Shown here piece after piece: positions 36,001-45,338 of a DNA stretch of 64,000 bases. A model generated the notes under the pieces. The model worked only from the letters and a program-made list of their open reading frames with translations, was not told where the DNA came from and made no database searches. How positions within the stretch are numbered: position 1 is the first letter of the stretch; each line of letters begins with the position of its first letter. Position numbers and translations under genes: made by a program. Source of the DNA: Flavobacteriaceae bacterium (lineage in GTDB: Bacteria; Bacteroidota; Bacteroidia; Flavobacteriales; Flavobacteriaceae); NCBI GenBank assembly GCA_024232495.1, contig JAAEPP010000080.1, positions 1 through 64,000 of the forward strand. Direction: 5' to 3'.

Positions 36001-39000
36001 CTTTTACCTGCTGTAATAATTCAAACGGAAGTAGAAGTCTATTTTCAATTGGCCATATATCTTCAGGAGACGAACTACCAAAAGTAGTAGGGTTTAATGG
36101 TAGTTGAACTTCATAATAATTTTGAGATAAATCATTTCCCAATCTAACAAATGCTACCATATCGCCATCGGACAACATAGCTTCGTTCTCAATAGATTCA
36201 GTATGAATAAACATCTCTAAGTTTTTATACTGCCTCATGTCTACATTAAAATTTTTGTAAACAGATCTTCCATCTTCTGGATCTAATCCGCAGGTTCTTA
36301 AAGATAACGACTGTTCGTTTTGACGGATTATATTATTATTATTATTGAGTTGTTCTCTGTATACACCTGGTGGTAAAACATAAGGAATAGGGGATCTATT
36401 TTCATTCTCTTCAATACTAACAGTAAAATTTTCAAACAAAGTATTCCCTGCCGTTGGATCTTGGGCATTTTCATCTAAAGCAACTTGATATCTTCTGTAA
36501 TCTCCACGAATTAAATCTAATGTCCCGAATCGTAATATCATATCTTCTTCAAAATCGGATAAATACATACGCATAAATCGAATAGATCTAAAATCTGAAG
36601 CGCCATTTACTGATACATCTGGCTCACTTATAGGAACTTTAAATTGAACCCACCTTACAGGAATAATCTCGTTGTTTTGAAGGGTAACATTTATTTCTTT
36701 TGTATCGGTAATATAGTCACTGTTGGTAGCGTCCATTCCAGGATAAACATCGATGTTGTACTCAAAATAACTATCTACCGTATTCATCGTATTATCTCGA
36801 TTAATATCTTCCACATCAGGAAGAGGTGTTGAGCCTCTGTCAGTATTTGTTAAAATTTCTGGCGAATTTCCTTGAGTACCGTTATACTGGCTGTAACGTT
36901 GTACTAAATTTCCTTCTGCTTGTAAAAAATATTTATAATTATCTCCAGCGGGATCAGATAAACCAGAAAATTCAGGATATAATATTGCCTCATCACCATC
37001 GTTAAGACCATCGTATCCAATATCTTGATTAATTCTTTCTTGTCCTTGTGTATCATAAACATAAAGCAATGATTGATTTGTGGGAACTTTACCATATGAG
37101 GTAGGTATCGTATTGGTATTAGATCCGTCTTCAGGTAGTCCATTTTCGTATTGCTTTCTTCCGTCTTTTAAAACATCCTCAGAAATATTTCCTAAATTAA
37201 AGGTAATAGTACCACCATCACTTCCTGCTGTCTCATCGTATAAAAACGGATCCATAAGCCAAAATTGAATATATTCAACATTTGACCTTTCAAAATCAGT
37301 AGTGGTTAATTGTCTTATAATTCCACCAAAATTAGACCCAGGGTTCGGAATAGTGTTGGTTCCGTTTGCTGCTGGATTATAATTATATTGACCTCTCTCA
37401 GCTGGCGAAAAAGCCAGGTCTAAAGAAAAAAGTGCTTGTGTTTGACCTTGAATAATATCTTGATTTGGAAATATTTCATTTCTGAAAATTCTTCTAGTAA
37501 AAGGGGATGAAATATCGTCAATAGTTATTCCATCAGGTCTTTGGGAACTGTAAAATATTGGGTCAATGTTATACCAAGACAATTTTGCACGTCTATAGTT
37601 ACTGGCTAAGTTTCCGTTACCTTGCTCACCTCCAAAACCGATAGGAGCACTTGATAAAAACCAAGTTAATGGAGAGCTTATATCAAAATTAGTCTGAGCC
37701 GCTTCAAAGTCATCGACGTACGCAGTTGTTTTGCCATTCAAATTTGAAACTTTTGGTGCACCAGGTAATAAATATGCAAATTCGCCTCTTAAAGAAAAAA
37801 CGGACTCCACATCAGTATCGATATTAGGAAGTTTATTCACTAATCTAGTAAGAAAAGGAACTTCGGTAGAGTAATTAGCGTTCAAGCCAAAAATAGAATT
37901 ATTGATTGGCTCCGAACTAAAAGAAGATTTTTGAGTTAAAGGTCTTTCGTTTAAATTTAAAAAAGTTGCTCCCATTTGGAACTTTTCATTAAAAATATGT
38001 TCAACATTTAAACCTGTAAACCTTTTGGTTTGTTGGCCAAATAAGGTGTTATTTTCAGTAGAAACAGAAATTGGTGTATTTGAATTTAATAATGAAGAAT
38101 CTAAAATTTGAACCCTTCCTAATTGATAATTTACAGTATAGTCTACTCCTTCTACTAAAACTCGACCACCAGCAGTTACTGTTACAGAACCTTGTGGTAT
38201 GTTGAATGCTCCAATAGGAATTCCATCTGCACCAGTAGACTTATAAGTTCCTTTTAATTGAAACTTATTTTTATCACTTTCTTCTTGCTCTGCTATAGTT
38301 TTTGTTGACTCATAAAGCTTTTTAAAAACGTATTTGTTTTGATTTGCGTTATAAGTTAAAGGATTGTTGTAATCTTCAGAGGCGTTGGATGTATTTCCTA
38401 GCTTTTCAAATAAATGACTTCCAAAAGGCTCAATGTTTGTGAATATAATTCTTCCGTTTTGAGTATCTACCGTAATCCCTGGTGAAAAATCAAAAAACCC
38501 ATCACCTCCTTGTTGTGGATCTCCATTAAAGTTCAATCGATCTAGATTAAAAACCTTTAATAATGGTGTGTTATCAACATCAGAGGGTAAATCTAACGCT
38601 GGATATTCGATACTTCCCTCTGCTGCTGTTATAAAATTTTGAGGAGAAGGATCTGTGTATAATATATTCATATTAAATCCATCTCGTTCTAATTGAAAAG
38701 CTCCTAAAGGATAAATATTTTTCATCATAATATCCCAGATAGGTTCCTCTACATTGGTGATATTACTCTTTAATAATTTAACAACAAGGTTTTGAGATAT
38801 TCCTTCAATCGGTTCATCATCATCCTCACCTGGAATTGTTCCTCCCGATGCGTCTACACCGTCACTAGAAAACTCACCAACTTGATAAACAGTTCCGTTT
38901 ACTGTAAATTGGAAAGCTACAGCCAATACTTCATCATTATTCAAACGCTGATTCAAAGAAATGTAACCTAGTTGGGTATCTAATTTATATTCTCCAGTAT

Positions 39001-40291
39001 TCAATTTTCTAGCGTTTTCTAAAGTCACATAATCTAACCCATCTCTAGTTTGAAGTCCGCTAAAACCAGATTGTACTGTAGCTATATCTCGAATTGCAGG
39101 ATTAAGTATCGAAGAATCATCCCCTTCAATTCCAAGTGGGTTAAAATCGTTATTATCATTATCTGGGTAAGCTCTAGTTGAAGCATTTATAAATCCCCCT
39201 GGAGGAAAGGGTAAGCCAATGTTTTCTGGATTTGACTCACCAATATCTTGCAATGCAACAATATTTCTTACATTGTCTGTTGCATTTGTTCTGTTTGTAA
39301 CCCAAACTTCTGTTCTAGTAATTTGAATATTTGTGTTAATAAATGGATATTGCGCCAAAACTCTATCATAGTTATCTCTGAAGTAATGGGATAAAAAGAA
39401 ATGTCTATTTTCATCATAATCCAAAGCAAAAATGTCAAAATCGGTTATTGTTGCACCACCTTCAGCTACAACGGTTCTTGTTTCAGATTTTTGTTCAGAA
39501 AACACACCTGTGATAGTGGTTTTACCAAATTGCACTTCTCCTTTAACACCAAATAAACTTTGAGCACCTTGAATTAAAGAACTGTTTAGAGGCATACTAA
39601 CGTTACCGACCTCAATTTTTCTAATTATATCATCTTCAATTGGAGTATATTCTAGTTTAATCTGATTTTGAAAATCAAAAGTAGATTGCGTATCATAGTT
39701 AGCAGTAATCTGAAGTCTTTCACCAATTTTTCCCAATAAACTCAGGCTAATTCTTTGATCAAAATCAAAAGATAAATTACTTCTATTTCTTGGTGAAAAA
39801 GACGGATTATCTTGTTTAGTGTAAAGCATTCCTAAATCAATTTCAACACTACCTTGAGGAATTATTTCTATGGTATTTCCCCCAAAAATAGATTCAAAAA
39901 AACTAGAATTAACATAAAAAGCGGGTAATAAGTTTTTTTGTAATTCTTCTGAGCCTTCTTTTCTACCATCAGCAGCATCTATCTTATCTTTAAAATAAGA
40001 TTTCATTTGCTGGTTAAGAATTAAATCTCTATACTCTTCCGGTGTAAGAATTAATGGATAGGATATAGAAAAATCACCAACCATTTGAGAGTAAATATAC
40101 ATTTCTGTAATTGGATCGTAGGTATATAAATCTTGTATACTAGAAGGAGTTGGAAGGTCCATCCTTCCCATAGTACTGCCGGTGCTTGTTGAATCTTGAG
40201 AATAAGATGTGGCAAAAGATCCTAGGAGGACGCTTAAAATTAATATTTGCTTGAAAAAGCTATTTTTAAAATTGTATTTTTTTACTCCCAA
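33035..40291 (-). CDS. sprA: SprA/Sov, outer-membrane translocon of the type IX secretion system
   Basis: 2418 residues with a signal peptide (cleavage after ..FATSYSQ). The length, the N-terminal EMYIYSQMVGDFSISYPLIL segment, and the many antiparallel beta-strand repeats of the very large barrel match SprA of flavobacteria. SprA forms the 36-strand outer-membrane pore through which type IX substrates (adhesins, chitinases, gliding SprB) leave the cell. A charged low-complexity stretch (Ser/Asp/Lys/Asn-rich, encoded around 34400-34620) probably forms a flexible loop. The gene starts 4 bases after ruvA. Confidence 0.96.
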   Translation of the reverse strand: MGVKKYNFKNSFFKQILILSVLLGSFATSYSQDSTSTGSTMGRMDLPTPSSIQDLYTYDPITEMYIYSQMVGDFSISYPLILTPEEYRDLILNQQMKSYFKDKIDAADGRKEGSEELQKNLLPAFYVNSSFFESIFGGNTIEIIPQGSVEIDLGMLYTKQDNPSFSPRNRSNLSFDFDQRISLSLLGKIGERLQITANYDTQSTFDFQNQIKLEYTPIEDDIIRKIEVGNVSMPLNSSLIQGAQSLFGVKGEVQFGKTTITGVFSEQKSETRTVVAEGGATITDFDIFALDYDENRHFFLSHYFRDNYDRVLAQYPFINTNIQITRTEVWVTNRTNATDNVRNIVALQDIGESNPENIGLPFPPGGFINASTRAYPDNDNNDFNPLGIEGDDSSILNPAIRDIATVQSGFSGLQTRDGLDYVTLENARKLNTGEYKLDTQLGYISLNQRLNNDEVLAVAFQFTVNGTVYQVGEFSSDGVDASGGTIPGEDDDEPIEGISQNLVVKLLKSNITNVEEPIWDIMMKNIYPLGAFQLERDGFNMNILYTDPSPQNFITAAEGSIEYPALDLPSDVDNTPLLKVFNLDRLNFNGDPQQGGDGFFDFSPGITVDTQNGRIIFTNIEPFGSHLFEKLGNTSNASEDYNNPLTYNANQNKYVFKKLYESTKTIAEQEESDKNKFQLKGTYKSTGADGIPIGAFNIPQGSVTVTAGGRVLVEGVDYTVNYQLGRVQILDSSLLNSNTPISVSTENNTLFGQQTKRFTGLNVEHIFNEKFQMGATFLNLNERPLTQKSSFSSEPINNSIFGLNANYSTEVPFLTRLVNKLPNIDTDVESVFSLRGEFAYLLPGAPKVSNLNGKTTAYVDDFEAAQTNFDISSPLTWFLSSAPIGFGGEQGNGNLASNYRRAKLSWYNIDPIFYSSQRPDGITIDDISSPFTRRIFRNEIFPNQDIIQGQTQALFSLDLAFSPAERGQYNYNPAANGTNTIPNPGSNFGGIIRQLTTTDFERSNVEYIQFWLMDPFLYDETAGSDGGTITFNLGNISEDVLKDGRKQYENGLPEDGSNTNTIPTSYGKVPTNQSLLYVYDTQGQERINQDIGYDGLNDGDEAILYPEFSGLSDPAGDNYKYFLQAEGNLVQRYSQYNGTQGNSPEILTNTDRGSTPLPDVEDINRDNTMNTVDSYFEYNIDVYPGMDATNSDYITDTKEINVTLQNNEIIPVRWVQFKVPISEPDVSVNGASDFRSIRFMRMYLSDFEEDMILRFGTLDLIRGDYRRYQVALDENAQDPTAGNTLFENFTVSIEENENRSPIPYVLPPGVYREQLNNNNNIIRQNEQSLSLRTCGLDPEDGRSVYKNFNVDMRQYKNLEMFIHTESIENEAMLSDGDMVAFVRLGNDLSQNYYEVQLPLNPTTFGSSSPEDIWPIENRLLLPFELLQQVKALALGDQNNIPNETSFYLQSELDPNFSGPENELRIGIKGNPSFGNVRTIMIGVRNNTTSEICGETWFNELRMTELDNQGGWAAIASMDVNLADFATVSASGSKSTVGFGSIEQGPNQRSLEDVQEYGLVTNFNLGQLLPQKWGIQLPFNYGRSEELITPKYDEEYQDIELQTRLDNQQDSQRRQEIQEQSEEYTKRQSINFIGVRKNKVGNSKPKVYDIENFTFSYSYNQVDHRSFEVKQSKEQSVLLGGTYNYNFRPKPVEPFKKNDSIFRSKYWKLLKDFNFNYLPTNISVGSNYNRQYTEQKFRELNLPEGSIGVPTLYQRNFLFDWQYTINYNLTKSLRFNFSSTNNRTVKNYIDVFGNTDNTIGVWDGFFDIGDPNQHFQSLQLNYDIPFNKVPFLKFIRATYSYTGDFQWQKSSDLFLDIPILNEDGTTQSYNLGNSVQNAQTHRINSSLDMKTLYKYVGLIKRKKSKKIVPPGTNSKDTESSSRGDRDKSFGKSGKDDNQQNKNSKKGVANQSGDTRGNGGPEFSTSLTTGEKSMNVLIDLVTMVKKVQFNYQENNGIFLPGYTPTVGLAGTFKPTAGFTFGSQAEIRDLAARNGWLTLYPEFNEQYTEVESTQLDFQANLIPVQDLKIDLTASRIYSENYAENYIVENDLYRSLTPNVFGNFNISTILIKTAFSTSDETTSQPFEDFRSNRLTIAKRLAEEYYGTTTYPVDPETGYPVGFGKTSQDVLLPAFLSAYKGSSPEKESTSIFRDIPIPNWDLKYTGLMKFPWFKKYFKRFSLQHGYRSGYTVNQFRTNLDFDINNPQDTDQSGNFKSKTLLTNVNLVEQFSPLIRIDFEMKNSINILFELKKDRALSLSFANNLLTEIQGNEIVIGAGYRIKDLRIGTNFGGKKQILKSDLNFKLDLSRRDNKTIIRYLDIANNQTTAGQTIYGAQLTVDYALSKNLTALFYYDHSFSEYAISTAFPQTTIRGGFTLRYNFGN

Positions 40292-40295
40292 TTTT

Positions 40296-40877
40296 TTACA
40301 AATTTTTTAAAGCTAACTTTATGATAGTTTCTACAGAAGCATTTGCATCGTTTTTTACAATAGAATCACAAATTTTTTCTGCTTGTTTTCTTCCAAAACC
40401 TAGCGTCTCTAAAGCAGATAACGCCTCGTTTTTGTTAGTATTGTTTGAAACAACAGAAACCTCATCTAAGCCATAAACTTTTAATATTTTATCTTTTAAA
40501 TCCAAAACGACTCTTTGAGCAGTTTTAGACCCAATTCCTTTTACTGACTGAATAGCTGCAAAATCATTTTGAGCTATCGCATCCTTAACCTGATCTGGTG
40601 TTAACGATGAAAGCATTGTTCTAGCAATACTTGCACCAACGCCGGATACAGAAATTAACAACCTAAATATTTCTCTTTCAACCTTAGTTGAAAAACCAAA
40701 TAATGTATGTGAATCTTCACGTACTTGTAAATGTATAAATAACTTTACACTTTCGGTGTCAGAGAGGTTCGAAAATGTATGTAATGAGATATGCACAAAA
40801 TACCCAACACCATTACAGTCTATAACTATATTAGTAGGGGTTTTTTCAACAAGTCTTCCCTGTAGATGGGTAATCAT
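40296..40877 (-). CDS. ruvA: Holliday junction branch-migration protein RuvA
   Basis: 193 residues: an N-terminal OB-fold (MITHLQGRLVEKTPTNIVID), two helix-hairpin-helix motifs (LISVSGVGASIARTML and IQSVKGIGSKTAQRVVLDLK) and a C-terminal domain III (EALSALETLGFGRKQAEKI) that contacts RuvB. RuvA tetramers hold the junction while RuvB drives it. It has its own promoter, and ruvB lies 3.3 kb away in the upstream unit. Confidence 0.97.
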   Translation of the reverse strand: MITHLQGRLVEKTPTNIVIDCNGVGYFVHISLHTFSNLSDTESVKLFIHLQVREDSHTLFGFSTKVEREIFRLLISVSGVGASIARTMLSSLTPDQVKDAIAQNDFAAIQSVKGIGSKTAQRVVLDLKDKILKVYGLDEVSVVSNNTNKNEALSALETLGFGRKQAEKICDSIVKNDANASVETIIKLALKNL

Positions 40878-40897
40878 TGGCTATACGGTTGATGGCT

Positions 40898-40927
40898 CAA
40901 ATATAGTATAAATATTTGCATCTACAA
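40898..40927 (-). promoter_or_regulatory. Predicted promoter of the ruvA-sprA-gcvH-vanZ-tonB unit
   Basis: TTG (40927-40925), a 19-base spacer and TATATTTG (40905-40898) on the minus strand match the consensus exactly. The ATG of ruvA is 20 bases below the -7 box. Confidence 0.7.
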
Positions 40928-40958
40928 TCCCTGAAAATGCTAAAAAACCATTCTATAT

Positions 40959-43253
40959 TTAGCTTTTTTTCTTCTGTTTTTGAATCTTTTCTTTTTGCTG
41001 AACATCAACTACCGCAACGGCAGCAATATTTACAATTTCCTCAACACTTGCTCCAAGCTGAAGAATATGAACAGCTTTTCTCATTCCGAGCATTATTGGT
41101 CCAATCGTTTCTACGTTATTTAATTCTTTTAAAAGCTTATAATTACTATTTGCTGAATCTAAATTTGGAAAAATTAAAGCATTAACCTTTTTTCCAGCTA
41201 GTTTTGAAAATGGAAATGTTTTTTTTAACAAAGAACTATTTAAAGCAAAATCTGTCTGTAATTCCCCGTCTACAATTGTTTCGGGACTAATTTTATGTAA
41301 ATAGGAGACCGCTTCTCTTACCTTTCTTGCCTCTGGACTTTTTGACGATCCAAAATTAGCATAGGATATCATAGCTATTACTGGTTTAATGCCAAACATT
41401 TTCATTGTATAATTGGTCATTTGAGCAATATTTGCAAGTTCTTTTGCTGTAGGGTTTATATTAATGGAGGTATCTGAAATGAAAAGGGGGCCTCTATTAG
41501 TAAGCATTACATTTGTTGTTGCTATTTTGTTAACGCCATCAAATTTTCCGATAGTTTCTAAAACTGGTTTTATAACAACAGGATATGCTCTAGAATACCC
41601 AGAAATCATCGCATCGGCATCTCCAACATTTACCATCATAGATGCAAAATAATTCCTTTCTCTCATTAATTTTTCTGATGCATAAAGAGTTACTCCTTTT
41701 CTTTGCCTTTGAGACCAATAAATTTTTGCATACTCTTTAAGTTTATTGTTTTGATCATCATTTTTTGGATCTAAAATTTCAATATCGGCATCAAAATCAA
41801 TTTCTTTCATTAATTCTAAAATAATATCTTTCCTTCCTAATAAGATTGGAATACCAATACCTTCTTCAAAAACAATTTGAGCGGCTTTTAAGACATCTAA
41901 ATGGTCTGCTTCAGCAAATACAATTCTTTTAGGGCTTGTTTTTGCTCTGTTAAACAACATTCGCAACATCTTATTATCATTCCCCATTCGCTTATAAAGC
42001 TTTTCTTCATATTTATTCCAGTTACCTAAAGGTTCCTTTGCAACCCCGCTAGCTACAGCTGCTTTTGCAACAGCAAGAGGAATGGTGCTAATTAATCTTG
42101 GATCAAAAGGTTTAGGGATTATATAATCTTTTCCAAAAATCAGTTTAGTTTCTCCGTATGCAATATTCACCTGTTCAGGCACAGGTTCTTTAGCTAATTT
42201 AGCTAATGCAAGTACCGAAGCCATCTTCATAGCTTCATTTATTTTTGTTGCTCTAACATCTAAAGCACCTCTAAAAATAAAAGGAAAACCCAGCACATTG
42301 TTCACTTGATTTGGATGGTCACTCCTTCCAGTAGCCATAATGATATCTTTTCTAGTCTTGATTGCTAGTTTATAGTTAATTTCAGGATTTGGATTTGCTA
42401 ATGCAAATACTATCGGATTAGCTGCCATAGAAAGCAACATTTCTGGAGTTAAAATATCTGCTACAGATAAGCCAACAAAAACATCTGCTCCGTCAATTGC
42501 TTCCTCTAAAGAATGAATCTCCTTATTAGTCGCAAACTCTGCTTTTTCAATAGTTAAATCATCTCTATCTTTTCGGATAACACCTTTACTGTCTAACATA
42601 ATAATATTAGTTGCTTTTACCCCCAACGATTTGTATAGCTTTGTACAAGATATTGCCGCTGCACCTGCACCGTTAATTACTATCGAAATATTTTCTAACT
42701 CCTTATTGGCAATCTCAACTGCATTTATAAGTGCTGCGGATGAAATGATTGCTGTGCCGTGTTGATCGTCATGCATCACAGGAATATCAAGCTCTTTCTT
42801 AAGTCTTCTTTCAATTTCAAATGCTTCAGGAGCTTTTATATCTTCTAAATTAATACCTCCAAATGTAGGTGCTATATTCTTAACTGTATTAATAAAATCC
42901 TCAACACTGTTTGCATTAATTTCTATATCAAAAACGTCAATATCAGCAAATATCTTAAAAAGTAATCCTTTTCCTTCCATAACAGGCTTGGAGGCTTCTG
43001 GTCCTATATCGCCCAACCCTAAAACTGCTGTTCCGTTTGTAATTACAGCGACTAAATTCCCCTTGTTTGTATATCTATATACTTCGTCAATATTTTTTTC
43101 AATTTCCAAACATGGTTCGGCAACCCCTGGAGAATAAGCAAGTGACAAATCTCTTTGTGAAGCATACTTCTTAGTTGGAACTACTTCTATTTTTCCTGGC
43201 TTTGGTAATTCATGGTATTTTAAAGCTTGTTTTCTTATAGTTTCTTTTTTCAT
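40959..43253 (-). CDS. maeB: NADP-dependent malic enzyme with phosphotransacetylase-like domain
   Basis: 764 residues. Residues 1-~430 are a malic enzyme (QRDLSLAYSPGVAEP, NGTAVLGLGDIGPEASKPVMEGK, the nucleotide-binding INGAGAAAISCTKLY). Residues ~430-764 are a phosphate acetyl/butyryltransferase-like domain (LPV-like GRKDIILELMKEI, PTAKELANIAQMTNYTMKM). MaeB decarboxylates malate to pyruvate and makes NADPH; the C-terminal domain is regulatory in characterised relatives. It lies 20 bases after queG, in the ruvB-queG-maeB unit. Confidence 0.95.
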   Translation of the reverse strand: MKKETIRKQALKYHELPKPGKIEVVPTKKYASQRDLSLAYSPGVAEPCLEIEKNIDEVYRYTNKGNLVAVITNGTAVLGLGDIGPEASKPVMEGKGLLFKIFADIDVFDIEINANSVEDFINTVKNIAPTFGGINLEDIKAPEAFEIERRLKKELDIPVMHDDQHGTAIISSAALINAVEIANKELENISIVINGAGAAAISCTKLYKSLGVKATNIIMLDSKGVIRKDRDDLTIEKAEFATNKEIHSLEEAIDGADVFVGLSVADILTPEMLLSMAANPIVFALANPNPEINYKLAIKTRKDIIMATGRSDHPNQVNNVLGFPFIFRGALDVRATKINEAMKMASVLALAKLAKEPVPEQVNIAYGETKLIFGKDYIIPKPFDPRLISTIPLAVAKAAVASGVAKEPLGNWNKYEEKLYKRMGNDNKMLRMLFNRAKTSPKRIVFAEADHLDVLKAAQIVFEEGIGIPILLGRKDIILELMKEIDFDADIEILDPKNDDQNNKLKEYAKIYWSQRQRKGVTLYASEKLMRERNYFASMMVNVGDADAMISGYSRAYPVVIKPVLETIGKFDGVNKIATTNVMLTNRGPLFISDTSININPTAKELANIAQMTNYTMKMFGIKPVIAMISYANFGSSKSPEARKVREAVSYLHKISPETIVDGELQTDFALNSSLLKKTFPFSKLAGKKVNALIFPNLDSANSNYKLLKELNNVETIGPIMLGMRKAVHILQLGASVEEIVNIAAVAVVDVQQKEKIQKQKKKS

Positions 43254-43273
43254 GTAACTACTATTTTATATGA

Positions 43274-44200
43274 CTATATTTTAAGAAAATTAATATTTCT
43301 TGTTAATCCTGAAAATTTCGTCCTCTTAACTGCACTCTTTTTAAAAATTTCTTGAAATAACTCTTCTGTAATTTCTTCCCATTCGGATTTTGACATTGAT
43401 AATAATTTTTTATTTGGATTGAAGAGTGGTTCGCTATGAGCTTTACTAAACCGGTTCCATGGACATACATCTTGACAAATATCACATCCAAACATCCAAT
43501 TATCAAAACTTCCTTTCATACTAGAAGGGAGCTCATTTTTTAGTTCAATAGTGAAATAAGAAATACATTTACTTCCGTCTACTACATAAGGGTCTACAAT
43601 AGCTTTTGTCGGACAAGCATCTATACAAGCTGTACAGGTACCACAATGGTCCGTAGTTGGATTGTCGTAATTTAATGGTAAATCTATAATTAACTCTGCA
43701 ATAAAATAAAACGAACCGGTATCTTTTGTGATAAGGTTACTATTTTTTCCTACCCAACCTAGTCCGCTTTTCGCGGCCCATGCTTTGTCAAGAACGGGAG
43801 CTGAATCTACAAATGCCCGGCCAGATACTTCACCTATTTCTTCATAAATAAATTCTAATAATCGCTTCAATTTTTCCTTAATAATAAGGTGATAATCAGT
43901 GCCATAAGCATATTTGGAGATTTTAGGAGCTGTTTTATCTTGGGGTTCTTCAGAGGGAAAATAATTTAGCAATAAAGAAACCACTGATTTTGAGTCTTCA
44001 ACGAGTTTTGTTGGATCTAGTCGTTTATCAAAATGATTTTCCATATACTGCATTTCGCCATGCATGCTCTTGTTTAGCCACTGCTCTAGGCGGGGTGCTT
44101 CTTCTTCAAGAAAATCTGCTTTACTAATACCACAAGAAAGGAAGCCAAGTCGTTTTGCTTCATTTTTAATCAATTCTGTATGGATTGATTTAAAATCCAA
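43274..44200 (-). CDS. queG: tRNA epoxyqueuosine(34) reductase
   Basis: 308 residues with the QueG layout: a cobalamin-binding N-terminal domain including the catalytic Asp132 in [12 protein letters not shown], then two 4Fe-4S motifs ([12 protein letters not shown] with Cys186/189/192/196, and [11 protein letters not shown] with Cys239/242/246, plus Cys212). QueG reduces epoxyqueuosine to queuosine at the wobble base of GUN-reading tRNAs. The C-terminal HEAT-like repeats seen in some QueG proteins are absent, the short form being usual in this phylum. It lies 3 bases after ruvB. Confidence 0.95.
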   Translation of the reverse strand: MDFKSIHTELIKNEAKRLGFLSCGISKADFLEEEAPRLEQWLNKSMHGEMQYMENHFDKRLDPTKLVEDSKSVVSLLLNYFPSEEPQDKTAPKISKYAYGTDYHLIIKEKLKRLLEFIYEEIGEVSGRAFVDSAPVLDKAWAAKSGLGWVGKNSNLITKDTGSFYFIAELIIDLPLNYDNPTTDHCGTCTACIDACPTKAIVDPYVVDGSKCISYFTIELKNELPSSMKGSFDNWMFGCDICQDVCPWNRFSKAHSEPLFNPNKKLLSMSKSEWEEITEELFQEIFKKSAVKRTKFSGLTRNINFLKI

Positions 44201-44203
44201 AGT

Positions 44204-45226
44204 TTAAAACAGACCGCCTTGAGTTGGGCCCTTAGTTTTTCCCAAATGTTTATATGCAGCTTCTGTCACCTCTCTTCCTCTAGGAGTTCTCATTATAAAT
44301 CCTTGTTGGATTAAAAAAGGCTCATAAACTTCTTCTATGGTTTCAGAACTTTCTGAAACAGCGGTAGCTAAAGTTGTGATTCCAACTGGACCGCCTTTAA
44401 ATTTTTCTATGATGGTGGTTAAAATTCTATTATCCATTTCATCTAAACCATGTGCATCAACATTCAAAGCCTCTAAAGCAAACTTAGCAATCTTAATATC
44501 AATATTACCGTCTCCTTTAATTTGGGCAAAATCTCTTACTCTTCTCAACAACGCATTAGCTATCCTTGGTGTACCTCTACTTCTACCTGCAATTTCTATA
44601 GCAGCCTCCATACTAATTGGAACTCCAAGTATTAATGCGCTTCGTTGAACAATGGTCGTCAATAAATCAGTCGTATAATACTGTAATCTAGATGAAATAC
44701 CAAATCTAGCACGCATTGGTGCTGTTAACAAACCTGATCGTGTTGTGGCACCTACTAAGGTAAACGGATTCAAGTTAATTTGAACAGATCTTGCGTTTGG
44801 ACCTGACTCAATCATGATATCAATCTTATAGTCTTCCATTGCAGAATAAAGATACTCTTCGACAATTGGACTTAGTCTGTGGATTTCGTCAATAAATAAA
44901 ACGTCTCGTTCCTCTAGATTTGTTAATAACCCAGCTAAATCTCCAGGTTTATCAAGAACTGGCCCAGAAGTAACTTTAATGCCAACTTCTAATTCGTTGG
45001 AAAGAATATGAGCTAAGGTTGTTTTTCCTAGACCAGGAGGTCCGTGAAATAAGGTATGATCTAAAGCTTCGCTTCTTAAGTTTGCAGCCTGAACAAATAT
45101 TTTTAAATTTTCAAGAACTTGGTCTTGTCCTGAAAAGTCGTCAAAAGAAAGAGGGCGCAATTTTTTTTCTACCTCAAATTCTTCAGGAGTAAAATTTTCA
45201 TCAGATGGATCTAAATGTTCATTCAT
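44204..45226 (-). CDS. ruvB: Holliday junction branch-migration ATPase RuvB
   Basis: 340 residues with Walker [10 protein letters not shown] (Lys68), Walker B FIDEIHRL (Asp113, Glu114), sensor region [18 protein letters not shown] and the C-terminal winged helix ([15 protein letters not shown]). RuvB forms hexameric rings that drive branch migration. The ATG lies 5 bases below a TATATTTG box, so the transcript may be nearly leaderless. queG starts 3 bases after the stop. Confidence 0.97.
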   Translation of the reverse strand: MNEHLDPSDENFTPEEFEVEKKLRPLSFDDFSGQDQVLENLKIFVQAANLRSEALDHTLFHGPPGLGKTTLAHILSNELEVGIKVTSGPVLDKPGDLAGLLTNLEERDVLFIDEIHRLSPIVEEYLYSAMEDYKIDIMIESGPNARSVQINLNPFTLVGATTRSGLLTAPMRARFGISSRLQYYTTDLLTTIVQRSALILGVPISMEAAIEIAGRSRGTPRIANALLRRVRDFAQIKGDGNIDIKIAKFALEALNVDAHGLDEMDNRILTTIIEKFKGGPVGITTLATAVSESSETIEEVYEPFLIQQGFIMRTPRGREVTEAAYKHLGKTKGPTQGGLF

Positions 45227-45231
45227 AGAAA

Positions 45232-45239
45232 CAAATATA
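45232..45239 (-). promoter_or_regulatory. Possible -7 element of ruvB-queG-maeB
   Basis: TATATTTG on the minus strand matches the consensus exactly. It ends 5 bases before the ruvB ATG; no TTG is seen at 19-23 bases upstream. Confidence 0.45.
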
Positions 45240-45271
45240 CAAATCGAAAGGGAACCATTAATTGAATAAAT

Positions 45272-45301
45272 AAAAAAAGCCTTTCGAAATCAAAAGGCTT
45301 T
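45272..45301 (-). terminator. Terminator of the act-cta respiratory operon
   Basis: On the minus strand, AAAGCCTTT (45301-45293) pairs with AAAGGCTTT (45284-45276) around an 8-base loop, and T residues continue to 45272. It follows ctaD. Confidence 0.88.
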
Positions 45302-45338
45302 GTTATGCTCATTAAAAAAATTTAATTATCATTAAACT

